A stretch of 64,000 nucleotides of DNA, from NCBI RefSeq assembly GCF_029227915.1, contig NC_079884.1, forward strand, positions 3,782,001 to 3,846,000, read 5' to 3'. Position 1 is the first letter of the stretch, and each line of letters begins with the position of its first letter. The notes below the pieces were generated by a model. The model had not been told where the DNA came from, searched no databases, and saw only the letters and a list, made by a program, of their open reading frames with translations. Shown in pieces: positions 15,152-27,251 of this stretch. The DNA comes from Hydractinia symbiolongicarpus. Lineage: Eukaryota > Cnidaria > Hydrozoa > Anthoathecata > Hydractiniidae. The translations under genes and the position numbers were made by a program.

Positions 15152-18100
15152 TACATCCACCTTGCTTTTTTCTCCATAGAAATACTGCTCATGATTAAAA
15201 AATGCTTTGTGGGTTGTATAACGGGATATTAACCTACTTGAAGAATAACTATGTTATATAATATATCTATTCATAGACCGATTTAAACGTCATGGTTCTT
15301 CGACATGTATTTCGTGTATATCTATATACGTCAATGCATTTTTTAGCTCTTAACTCTGTATACATATTTTAAATCCAGTTGTTAATTGTTTACAAGAAAT
15401 TGCATTCGATCTAAATATTTTATATCATGTTGTTCACCCGTTATAAAATCCACTTTTGGAATAGAAAACCAAACAATCACGGACAGATTTTTGTGACGTC
15501 ATCAAGTACCTGTCAACATACAAAAATTTCCTCTTTAGATTAAATCATTGAATATTTTTTTTTATAACTGCCAGATACACACAAACACACGGACTTAGTT
15601 TTTTTAATTCATAAGACTAGTTATTTGTCCGTGGAAATATCCACTTGATTAGAGAGGGAAATATCTAAAGAAAAAAATTTTGGTGACGTCAGAAATAAAT
15701 TTGCTATAGAATAAAAAAATTATTAAGAAATTTAAGTCTAGTAAAAAAATCTACTTTTGCTAACTAACTATGGTAATAATATTTGATTTTCAAAAATTTT
15801 GATGACGTCAGCACCGACACGTCAATATTCAAAATAAATGGTTGGAAATATGTTTTTTCGAAACTTCTATTGCGTATGAGAAAAAAGAAGCTGATCAAAA
15901 AACGTATACAAAAACCACATGGCTTTTGACAAATCATTATAAGGTTTTTGGTTACGTCATTAATTTAGCGGGCCTAAATCAGTAAATTCACATAACTCTG
16001 CGACTTTTGACAAATTGAAGACTGAGAGGGGATAAAAACATGCATCTACTCTTTCTCCAGGTTATTTAGCCTTAACATTAAAAGTGCAATGCAGTTACGT
16101 CACTTAAAAGCACAATACAACAATTCTCTAATTATAACTAAGTTCAGGCCTAAAGTTAATGTATACGTATATGTCAAGAAGAGATAACAGATAAGACACA
16201 ATAACGTTTGTCCACAGACACCTTAACAGTATTATAATAGCCCAGTCGTTAACCCGCTCACAAATAAACGGGGTCGTCTGTCTTTAAATTACACGTCATT
16301 TCGTGTGCCCGTCACACAATACTTTTCTTGCGGACAGACAAACAAAATACGGCTATTGTTATAGAGATGGCTATAGGCTTAGAATGTCGTTTTCACTGAC
16401 GATTGATCAAGCGCCAGTGAAAACGATATTTGACACGATATTTGACCGTTATCAAAACGTGAAAACAAGAAAGACACGCTTGGAGATTAAGATGCGTTTT
16501 TTTCTAAGATAAAATTGTAAAACAAATAGACTTAAAGCCTAAAGAAACTTTTGCAGACAGGATATTCAACAATAAGAAACACTTTATTTAGTATCTAAAA
16601 TTATTAGCAAGATAATAATATTACGGGTTAAAAGGTTTTAGTTGAACCTAAACTAGTCTTGAGGAAATGTAAGAATTATGTAAAGTGTTGAAAGAAGCAA
16701 ACAGGAGCAGTCCCAATACAACAACAACTTCAGGACAAAAAAAAGAGAAAAATAACCTTGACGACAAACTTGGAGAGAACTTTAGAATCAGGAAAAATCG
16801 AAAAAAATTTAAGCAGAAGGGCAAGATATTCCTTCAAATAGATAAAGAGGTCTGTGTCACCATAAATGCTAGGAAAAATTTACGTAAGACTAACATACAC
16901 CGAACATATAGAAGTTAAACCTATTAGTTTTTGCCTTTTTTTAATCTTGTACCTAGTCCCGCCCCTTCCTCACCTATGAAAAACTCCAGCTCTTGTAAAT
17001 AATTATTGCGTGAAACATGGAGGAATAAATTTCTATCCAATATAAAAAGTTTAAGCGGAAAAAAATTTATATTTTGTTCACGTGATCTATTACGTCATTA
17101 CGTATTGTTTTTGTAAGAATTAGGTGCTTGTAAGTTACAAATGTTTTCGAAATGGTGTCATTAATAAGGACAGTCAATAACAGCATACATTTTTGAATTT
17201 TAGAGAATGCTTTTGATCAGCCAATATCTGGGAAAGTATTCGGTGAAATATTCGGTGAATTCTATTAGTAGCTAGTTAGAAACACCAAAGAAACATACTA
17301 GCAATATTATTCTGATAATCTAATACAGATGACTATGCCTTTCGGGTGATGATGCGATATAACAAATTCAAAAATGTTTACATCAGCAGAATTTGATGTG
17401 ACCAGCATCTATAAAAAAAAAAACAGGAAAAAACGCCCTTTCAAAAATTTGACTCAGGCACTATTAAAAAAATCTGCAATGAAAAGTCAAAAATGTTAGT
17501 TTTTACTTAGAATGGAGTCGCATTAGCTGCAAGACAAATATAATTTAAAGAGATCGTTCATTACTTAATCATTCGGATTACTCCCCCTCCTACATCTCGC
17601 TTCTTTGAGAAATATCGTAGTCAAAAAAGAAATCAAAACGACAGTATGTGTTGACACCAATCAGCGTCTCTTGTTTAACATGCAAGAAAATTATCAATTG
17701 AAGTTAGGGAAATCATGCTATTTCGTGTATGGCGCATTATATAAGTAACTAGTCGTTGCCCGTGGAAAAATCCACGGGTTCGCCCGTCCTTTATATTTAC
17801 CCGTTGCAACAAAGAGGATAAAAATATACCGCATTTGATATTCGTGTTTCCGCAACATCATTTTCTAGCTCGGCGGGGGTCTGCGCAGAGACAGACAGAC
17901 GACGGCTATTATTATTGAACTAGTCGTTGCCCGTGAAAAAATCCACGGGTTCGCCCGTCCTTTATATTTACCCGTTGCAACAAAGAGGATAAAAATATAT
18001 CGCACTTGATATTCGTGTTTCCGTAACATGATTTTCTAACTCAGCTGGGAGTCCGCGCAGAGACAGACAGACGACGGCTATTATTATAGAGAAAATTTTT

Positions 18101-19690
18101 AAAACTGCATGGTACGTTTATATCGTCAAGAAAATCGCAAAGTTATAACGAAAAGTGAGAAAATGATCAAAACAGCAGTTATTTTCGTGTCATAATATAA
18201 ATAAGTAACAGTAACTCAAAAATTGATAATAATATAGTAAAATTAAATAAAATCGAACAAAAAAAAATAAATAAATAAAAAGAAGAAAAGGAGTTTTAAT
18301 GTTATGCTCTCAAAAAAAACTTTTTCGCGTGTCAAAATCTCTAATCCATATGTTCAATGCTTATTGAAATAGTAATTAGCTAGCCGCAAAATAATGTCGA
18401 CTTTAAATTTTGTTTACACGGATTTTTTATACGGTAATGTTTTCAGCGAAATGTTGAAGTAAAATTACGCGATACGATAGTATTACACGTGCTGCTGATT
18501 ATTACCTGTGAGATATGTAGTCGGAATTTGTTCTTGTTCTTGTATTTTGCAGTGTACTTACTTAATATTTTAAAATAATAACCTGTTTTTTCTCTTTTTA
18601 GCTTGAATGATGACTTTCACATATATTCAGAATTGGTAAAACCGACCAGTTGGAAGACTACCTAATTGATGAAACAGCATTTTTAATTTCGCCATATGTG
18701 ATAAAATTCGAAGAATAAAGTGTTGCAGAAAAAATCCTTTATTGCATTGTTAAAAGATTACTACTTATATATTAAAAAATTATCAGTTTAGCTCCTGTTT
18801 TTATTACAGTGTGCACCATGTTGTACGTATGGAAAACATGTTATTCCATGTACATGGCACACTTAAAGCATGCCACGCATTGAAAAGAACAACTCAAACT
18901 CTAGTCAGTTATGATATTTCTTTGTGCTTGATTTGTAGTTATTAGAAAGTACTAAGGTTAGAACAGAAAAGAAAACATAAATACAAGCTATTCTTTTATA
19001 CAAACATAGGAATTCGCTAACTTGAAGCGGCAAACATCAAAGTATTTTAATTTTATTGCATTGCTTGTCGGCAAAATGGTCAAAGTTTTAATAGAAGACT
19101 TAAAAGATTTACTTCGACTTAATATAGTGGATTCATTGCCCAATCAACTTTGAGGTTAATTTTCTAGTGTTTGCGATAGGTATTTAAAAAACAAATGCTG
19201 TGATGGTATCTTAATTTATTTGGAAATCGGAAGCTAGATTTAAAAAATGTTATTGCTTGGTGGTCATCTAAAGTGCCAAAGACAATAAAAGAAAGGTTAA
19301 AACACCATTCATTGGTAATAAGTTATACGTTGAGTATGCATGCATTTCCAATTATAACAAATCTTATTTAAGCAATACGCACTAAAATGTATCATGGCCA
19401 GTAAAAAATAACCGTTAATACATATTAGAAAGATGCATCTCTATTCATGCACATGTGGCATATTTTTTCGCGTGTCAAAATCTTTAATCCATGTTTTCAA
19501 TGCTCAACGAAGAAGTAATTGGCAAACAGTTAAGAACTTCCTTTGAAATGATATTTCGTCATCCACTAGATATTTCTGGCACGGTTCTCTCGTATTTAGA
19601 GTCGGCTGACACTTTGACTGAGCGACACACATAGCAAGTTATCTGATTCTGATCATCTGATTGGTAAAATTGAATTGGAATGCAAAAATC
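15152..19690. other. Intergenic spacer between the two TRP-like genes
   Basis: No supportable exon. The spacer holds several TGACGTCA octamers (15494, 15684, 15803) in short AT-rich repeated contexts, a fragment of the dispersed ACAGACAGACGACGGCTATT repeat tail near 16330-16375, and two tandem full copies of that repeat at 17748-18089. Short frames at 16303-16512 and 16685-16918 show no domain and look spurious. Confidence 0.6.
17748..18089 (+). repeat. Dispersed repeat family, two tandem copies (171-bp period)
   Basis: Two copies, 17748-17918 and 17919-18089. Each begins ACTAGTCGTTGCCCGTG, contains the perfect hairpin CCCGTGGA-AAAA-TCCACGGG (one base differs in copy 2), then GGGTTCGCCCGTCC, and ends with AGACAGACAGACGACGGC and CTATTATTAT. 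Related pieces occur at 23304-23336 (5' part, plus), about 16330-16375 (3' part, plus) and 49533-49655 (minus, in a Cav2 intron). It has no coding capacity. The size suggests a SINE or MITE; the GGTTCG core loosely resembles a pol III B box, but not well enough to assign a class. Confidence 0.75.
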
Positions 19691-22600
19691 ATGACTACAT
19701 TCTTCCAAAATTCCGTTTTTAATGGCAAAAGCGAGGAGGATAATGAATCTAACGAAAATAGCAACAATGAAACGCTGTTTCATTGCAGTGAAAATCTATC
19801 CGAATCAGGTAGTGATACCGATTCAGTGAACCTGTTTGAACAAATGGATCGCCTTAGCTGGCTTGAAGAAACAGAAAATTCAGATCTAAGTAAATTAAAG
19901 TCGCAAAAAAGTATTGGAAGCCTTGCCGATGCAAAATGGAGCCGGGGACCAGCTCCCTTAGATGATCACGGTGGAATATTTAATATTAAAATTGCCAGTT
20001 TGGAAGGTAAATATATTTAAAATACCATTAACGGGTTAACCTTGCCGAAATCTTTCGTCGACGAAGAAAATGAATTATATATTTACTAAAAGCTTAATAA
20101 GTAACATCTAAGAAGTATAGAAATGATAATTCAAAAAACCATAGAGTGTCTTTAAGGTGCAACGCTACCATTGAACACTGTTTAATTTGTCTGAATAATA
20201 AAATATTTTTGATAACACTGTATTGCTGAAAATGCCATCTTTGGTTAGAAACAGGTTAAGAATAAAATATAATATCAGGCGTTCCAAAAAGGCATTATAG
20301 AATCTTTAACTATGTAACATTTGTAGTACTCCGCTATCCCCCTCCCCCAAAAAAAAATGTATTCTTTAACTGCTTACACTCTTCCTTTAAAGCCTCAATA
20401 GTGATTATAGGTACATCTTACGCATTTAGCAATATATCATATATATGTATAAACGACTATGTTCTTTTGATATTTTTACTTACCTAGGCTCCCTGGGTTT
20501 CAAATTGGATGAAGCGGTAACATTTCAAAAAATGGAAGTTGAAATGGCGAATGACAAAGACGGTCACACAACTGCTAACAATGCTCTAATTAGTTATTTC
20601 GCATTTCTTGGCACATGTCCTGACACTTACTCTGTTGACTATCAGTTCATCAACAATTTATTAAAATATGCAGGTTCGATATAACATATTTTTATTTTTT
20701 TGTTTTGAAAAAATTCTATTAATATCGGTTTATTGACTTTGTGCAGATGTCAATACAAGAGATCTGCATGGTCAATCATTATTGCACGAAGTCGCTAGAG
20801 AGTGGAGCACTGATTTTGCTAACTTTTTAAGAATTAAAGGAATAGACATTAATGCTGCGGATCACTGGGGTAGAACGCCATTAATTGTTGCTTCAGCGTG
20901 TAATCATGTTGAGATGATCGAATGGTTAATACATAATGGTGGTAGGTCTTAATTTTTTCTTAAAGGGGCTACGGAACGGCTGCTGGTTTTCGACTTTAGT
21001 GACTTACACGAAAGTCGAGCTGATGGCGGCGTAAAACAAAAATGTCTATTTTCCGGCATGTATGTAATTTACACACTCGAACATATAGATATATCTATAA
21101 TTTTTATCTTCTCCAGCTTTGGTCATGTTTTCATCCAGAATGAGTCTTGCTGAAATATTTCTTTGTAATATACTTTTAGAAAAAATATTTGAGCCAGTGT
21201 GTAAAGTGCACTGGTCTGTTCATTGCGTGAAACGTGTTTGCCGGATTTTAAATATGTGCGCGGGATATACGGAATGTGAGCATTTTAACCGGTTCGTAGT
21301 GCCTTTAATCCTTTACCTAGAACTTCAGGTCAATGCAGCCTAATAACTAGCATGTTAATATTTCTTAAACTAAAACATTAAAACTCCTTCAGTTCCTATA
21401 TGTCAGGCTATTGTTTTTATCGGACATTCAATATGCTCAACATTATTGCGTCAAGAAAAATTCTATATAGTGCATTGGAATCATCATGTGAAACCGCTTA
21501 TCGGATGTTGGTATCCAGATGTTTCTATAAGTGTAAACTTGTCATGATTTGTAAAGGAAAACTTCCTATCGGCTTATATGTTATAGCCAACATTGATCAT
21601 CGTACCATCAAGGGAGAAGAACAAAGCGCCATACATTTTGCAGCAAAATATGACGCGGTGGATGCATTTGGAATGCTTATAAAGTTTGGTGCAAACCCTT
21701 TGGAGAGGGATGCTAAAGAAAGAACACCATTCTTTGTGGCAGCTGAAGAAGGTTGAACACATATATACGTACTTTGTCTATTTTAGGAAACCTTGTCATA
21801 ATTAAAAACGCAGGAAATATGTAGAATAAAATAATGATTGCCCTGAACTCTTTGGAGCCACAAATAATCATCAATAACGCTCCATTAATTAATTGCGCAA
21901 TCTTAGTCAATGTACATTGTAACAATCTAAGGAAGTTTTGTAGTCAGTTTTTCTAATAGAAAATAATTCATAGTCACAAGGTATTTTGGTAAAAACGAAT
22001 AATGATTGTACCAACGGTAATGATCTTAACATTATATAAGTTATATATGTGTGTTTTACAAAAAAATATTGATCTTAACATTATATAAGTTATATATGTG
22101 TGTTTTACAAAAAAATACTGAAAAAATTTAACTTCGATTTCTTATGCTAATTGCAATTCGCTTGTAAGTTTTTCATCAACGCACTCCTCGTTTCAATAGC
22201 TTCCCTGAAACCTATGAAACATGCTGGGTGAGATTGACACTAATTTTTAATTTTTTTGTAATTATAGGACAGCGAAATATGTGCGATTACATGTTGGACT
22301 TGGGCTTGCCTACAGCAGCGTATGACGAGAATGCAGTTTCGGTTATTGACAACATCATTATAAAAATGCCAACAAGTACAGCATATTGTGCGCTTGATCA
22401 ATTTGTCACCACGGATAGACTCATGCGACAGAAGAAGTATTACTTAAGTTGCTTGGGAAAACGTCGTTTTACTTTGCTGGAAAGAACAAAAGACCGTTTT
22501 ACCCCCAATACAGATAGCCCAACCGCTTTAGAGGTAATATTTTATAACAGAGGAAGTTCATGGGTTTTTAAACGAGCTTCAGAAACTACATGTTGCTCAT

Positions 22601-25600
22601 GATTTGTACTGAATTTTTATACATATATCGTTACATTCAGTTGTTTTCACGATGATTGTCGCCTTTTCCAAGTCAAAAATACAACAAATATGAATATATT
22701 GTTTGTTCGTCACTTTTAAAAAGATTATAATATTGTGAATTAATTGACAGATTATACAAGTAATATTCTATTTTAGATTATAGTGCAGAGAAGAGACCTC
22801 AACTTGATTACACATCCTGTAATTTTGAAATTAATTGACTTAAAATCTAAAAAATTTGCCAAAGTCTTTATCAGAATCAATGTTGGGATTGCCTTTTTGT
22901 ATACATTGTTATGGACTGCAACCATGCTGATACCATCGAAACGAGAAGGAGATTGGAGTTCGTCAAATGTAATGCAGGTGTTGACATCAACATTTGCTCA
23001 ATTTATCGCAGTATATCAGTTTTACCTGGTAAGATGTTGTGCTTTGGTACTGTATAATATAACATAAATGCACTGCAAACTGGGCTAATGTTTTACATTG
23101 AATGCGCGCAAATATGAAAATTTTTCAAATATTATAATATGAATGGTTATGTTTGAAGATCCATATAAATTAATAATTAATCTATAATAACAGTCGTATA
23201 CCCTATTAAGGAATCCTGAGCCGTTGTGACTAGTTGGGTGTCCCTAGTTACTCACGCAAAAGTTGCTTTAATAACCTTAGTTAATGCATTGAAATTAGTC
23301 TAAACTAGTCGGTAAGGCCCGTGGAAAAATCCACTTAGCCTGAAAAACAATAAAAATTAAAAAAAAATGTCATTCAAATTTTGATGACGCGAGCAATGAC
23401 CATACTGAAAGAGTTTTCAGAAGTTTGTTTGGCCGTTGCTTCCAATGTGTAGAGCTTGAAGGCTGATCAAGTAAATGTATAAAATCGTGTACTTTCAACT
23501 AACAATTATGGCAATGTATGAAAATTTTTAAAAACTTTTTAGCTGTTGGCTCTATTGTGTAGAGCTTGAAACGCTGATCAAAAAAATGTATAGGATTATG
23601 TACTTTTGACGAACAGTTGAAGAAATATTGGGTATTTAAGGAATTTCGATGACGTCATTAACCCGTCTGTTCCGAAACGTGTGGTATGACCAAGCTTACG
23701 GGAACTTAACCAATTTGGTCCTCGGTGGCCCCTGGTTACCCACGCGGAAGATGACGTCAGGTATTTCCAGCCGTCTCCAACACCCTAAATATAAAAATGC
23801 AATGTAATGACTTAGCTAATTAAAAAAGGGTTTTGACGTCATTCTAAATACTTTGACGTCGTGCCGTAACGTCTAGGCAGTTAACAAATAAGACATACTT
23901 TTTTCGGTGACTTTAAATAAGTTGTTGTTAAAACGGAGTAATAACTTTTTTCAGTCCTTAAAACTGTTGCTACCAACCTGGTGTAAAAACATGCAACATG
24001 TTTTAGATATATCAAAGATTCATCTCAGTCAATGCAAAAATCTACAAAGAAAGGAGAAGAATTCTGCATCAATGCGAAAAGGAAAAGAAATTTTGTCATC
24101 CACGTTGGATTGTTGAAAAAGGTTTACTGAAAAAAAAGAAATCAGTCGCAAAAAATTTATCACAGAGATTTTTTTCAGATGGATGGAATGTAATAGACTT
24201 AATGTCATTGCTAGTTGGGACAGGAGCCTGGATAATTACCTTAATAAATATTATCTTTCCACATATTGATAAAATAAATTCAGTGTGGACGGGTTATTGT
24301 ACGATCTTCATCCTGTTAGCTTGGCTGAGGTTAAATCGCTACGTTCGGTATGAACAATCACTAGGAAGGTTTATTGTAATGTTGGAGGAATCCGCTATTG
24401 CTTCAGTGACATTCGCATTTTTATTCTTTGAGTTCTTTATACCATGTGTGGTGGCTTTTTGGGTGCTGTTTGGTGGCGTAAAGAAAGGTGAGTACTTGAG
24501 TAAAATCTATCTGAAACTAATGCAATCAACATCAGACACCTCTATATAACGTACACCAACACTCGGTCAAAAATACGAAAACATTTCTACTAGTATGAAG
24601 TGCACATTTCTTTTGTACCAATTTTGATCGCTTTAGATTGAATCCACTGTACTTTCATTCGCATAAGCTTAAATTCCAGTTAAACGCTTTGATAGGTAAC
24701 CTAGAAGGATAGTAAATACTCCTAAAGTCACTAACATCCAGTCTATAATAAAAGTTAGTGTTTTGTATTCATCTCGGTTTTAGAAAGCGAAGGAGGAGAA
24801 TATGAAAAATTCAACGATTTAGTTTATCAACTATATCTACTGGCAATAGTTGGCGATTATGACTATGATACGTTACAAGCAGATCGTAAGGTTGTGTCCC
24901 AGCTTTTGGTGGCTGGTTATTTGATAATTGTCAGTACGATAACAGTTAACCTCCTGATTGCACTGTTCACCGAAGCATTCATAAGGATAAATGAAACAGC
25001 TGTTGCTCACTCTCGTTTAAGAGAAGCTGAAGAAATTCTGGACATTGAAAGGCGATTTCCAGAGAAGCTTAGAGAATTTGAGATTTGCGCAAACAAACAC
25101 CTTGCTCCTATGGTAAAAGTTTAACTTGTTATATAAGTTTTTCTGCATCTATTTTTCAATCTATTTAGTACAGGTCTTCTGTTTGTAAAGGTAGTTTTAA
25201 CGATACAGATAAAAATTCCTCAAACCGCGTGTATTCTTTCTATAAACAAAAAAACTTAGGTCATCCAGGAGTTACCCAATTGTCAAGCATCAAAACGGCG
25301 ATTCGCCCTTGCATCAATGTGAATATACAATACCATACGTAGTCTTAACTAAATGCATTTTACAAGAAAATAATGGCAAGCAGTTTTTCTAACAAAATAG
25401 TTTGAATATCGTTAAACAACGTTAATCGTAAAAGAAAATATTTTTCGAATGTCTAAAGGCTGCTGCTCACTAGAATTCCATGAAAAATGATTATTATATA
25501 TAATTGGTAACTTCATTGAGTTTCATTTAATAGCGATTCCAGGAAACAGCTGTTCCGCACTCTCGGTATTTTATTTTCCTCTTTAAATTACTGACACTGT

Positions 25601-26551
25601 CAGTTGGGAACCGATTAGAGTGACATATTAATGTCAGCATTTTCTTGTTATTTGTAGGTAACTGAAATGTTGGGAGAAGAAGAAACAGATAAGAAAAAAA
25701 GCTACAGTGCAAGACAAGCTTTAAGTAGCGTTTACTTCAAGTTGCGACGATTTAATCCTGAACTGAATAACATCATTAAAACTCAAGAGGCTCTTCGTAA
25801 CAATGCTGAAACAGGAGTCAATGCGGTAAGTCAATCCTGGGTTTTATTATATATTTTATTATTATCTGTTAATCTGTATCCATTTTACTAATAAAAGTCA
25901 CGTGATAAACTTGACACTGCAGTGGTGACAATTGCTAAGCAGAACACTTCAAAATGTATGGTGTGTGCTGGAAAGCTATTTGGTAATATATCACCATAGA
26001 TAGTTAGCTTACTGTATCAGAGAGAGTATTGAAATATGTTTGTTATGTATAACGCAAAGTGCTTCAGACATAACGAACATATTAACGCTATTAGCGTTCA
26101 GCATGAAAGTATGATTGATTTTATTGGCGATTTGGTAGCTTAAATGGAAGCTTTTAATGCACTACTAGGACCCCTTCGCAGGACCCTCATTAGGGACTGA
26201 AGATGCTATCCTAGGTAAAAAAATAGTAACTGGTTAAATAAAAGAAAACCTTGTGAGAAGTATGCGGATACGGGTGTTTAGAGTTTGATTATGGTAGCAA
26301 GAGTTAAAATTTATAGTGAATATTGTATTATTCAAAGCTAATGTGATTTCTATGTTTAGATCGAAAAATTCAATGTAAAGTACATGTCAACGCATAGTGA
26401 AATTTTGGATAAACTGAATGAAGTTGTGGAATTTCAAAGTCACATATTAAGCAAAGCACAGAGAATAACGAGAAATACAATTTCAAGGCTGGTGGATAGA
26501 ACAATGCTTGCGTTTACTGATAAAAATGACGATGTCATGCTAATGGAATAA
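19691..26551 (+). CDS. Ankyrin-repeat TRP-like cation channel, copy 2 (tandem paralog)
   Basis: Ten exons: 19691-20006, 20488-20673, 20747-20941, 21587-21751, 22268-22533, 22777-23028, 24007-24487, 24784-25112, 25658-25825, 26360-26551. The total is 2550 nt, 849 aa. Exons 1 and 3-9 have exactly the lengths of those in the upstream copy; only exons 2 and 10 differ, by six and three bases. Ankyrin repeats, six membrane segments, the GDYDYDTLQAD pore region and the SARQALSSVYFKLRRFNPEL C-tail segment are nearly unchanged. The N-terminus and last exon are the most divergent parts. Introns differ in length and mostly in sequence, so the duplication is not recent, and the intact frame suggests both copies are functional. 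The start is the ATG aligned with that of copy 1; the frame also opens upstream without an ATG. Confidence 0.88.
22022..22119 (+). repeat. 49-bp direct tandem duplication in an intron
   Basis: Two nearly identical copies of an AT-rich unit beginning GATCTTAACATTATATAAG and ending TTTTACAAAAAAATA lie in intron 4 of the second channel gene. It is a simple local duplication with no further meaning that I can see. Confidence 0.7.
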
Positions 26552-27163
26552 TACGTCCATTGATAACATATTCTGTAATGTTTCATACGCACTGTAGAGG
26601 AGATACGCAGTTATATTATCATATATTTGGCGTGGATCGCGCCGCGACATTTAATACGGTCGGGGGAGGGACAAGTGGTGATAATAGGTTGAAAGCAAGT
26701 ATTTTTTTGTTTTTTTTTATATGTTTGGGCAATCGACAAATCTATACTCCAAGACCACAGAATTTTGTTTGCTTTTTTTAATTTGAAATATGGTTTATTA
26801 AAAAAAATCATTATCCAGCACAAAAGTGTGAGTAGAGAGGACGACCCATGTTTGGTCTCCTCAGCTCTCTGTTGTCCTTCTTAAGACGTCTAAATATTCG
26901 AAAAGGTTGGTTTTTGGCAACGTGTATAGTTTAACATATTGCTCCTAACAATATCACCTGACTTAAAAAAGAACCAAGTTATAGCACATGCTCAGGCCTC
27001 GTTTTGTCAGGCTTAGAGTGTGCTTGCAGTACGCTTATTACAGCAAACTGAAATACTTAAAAACATAAACGGTACAGGTTTGACCTTTAAAAGAACACCC
27101 ACAAAACTTAAGTACAGTGGTGTTAAGTCTTATTGCGTATAAGGAAGTAGAAAAGTCTGTGTC

Positions 27164-27251
27164 TAATTAAAATACCCATAACATCCGTTATGGGTATTTT
27201 AATTAACGTCCCCAGGGCTCTTTGATTTAATCTTAAAGAGCTCTGGGGACG
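27164..27251. repeat. Two adjacent hairpins (palindromic MITE ends)
   Basis: The first hairpin has a perfect 19-bp arm, TAATTAAAATACCCATAAC, with a four-base loop ATCC (27164-27205). One base later a second hairpin, 27207-27251, has 17-bp arms CGTCCCCAGGGCTCTTT with one mismatch and an 11-base loop. The second arm is the same end sequence seen near 7707 and 6372, so it is probably a short derivative of a dispersed inverted-repeat element. Confidence 0.7.
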
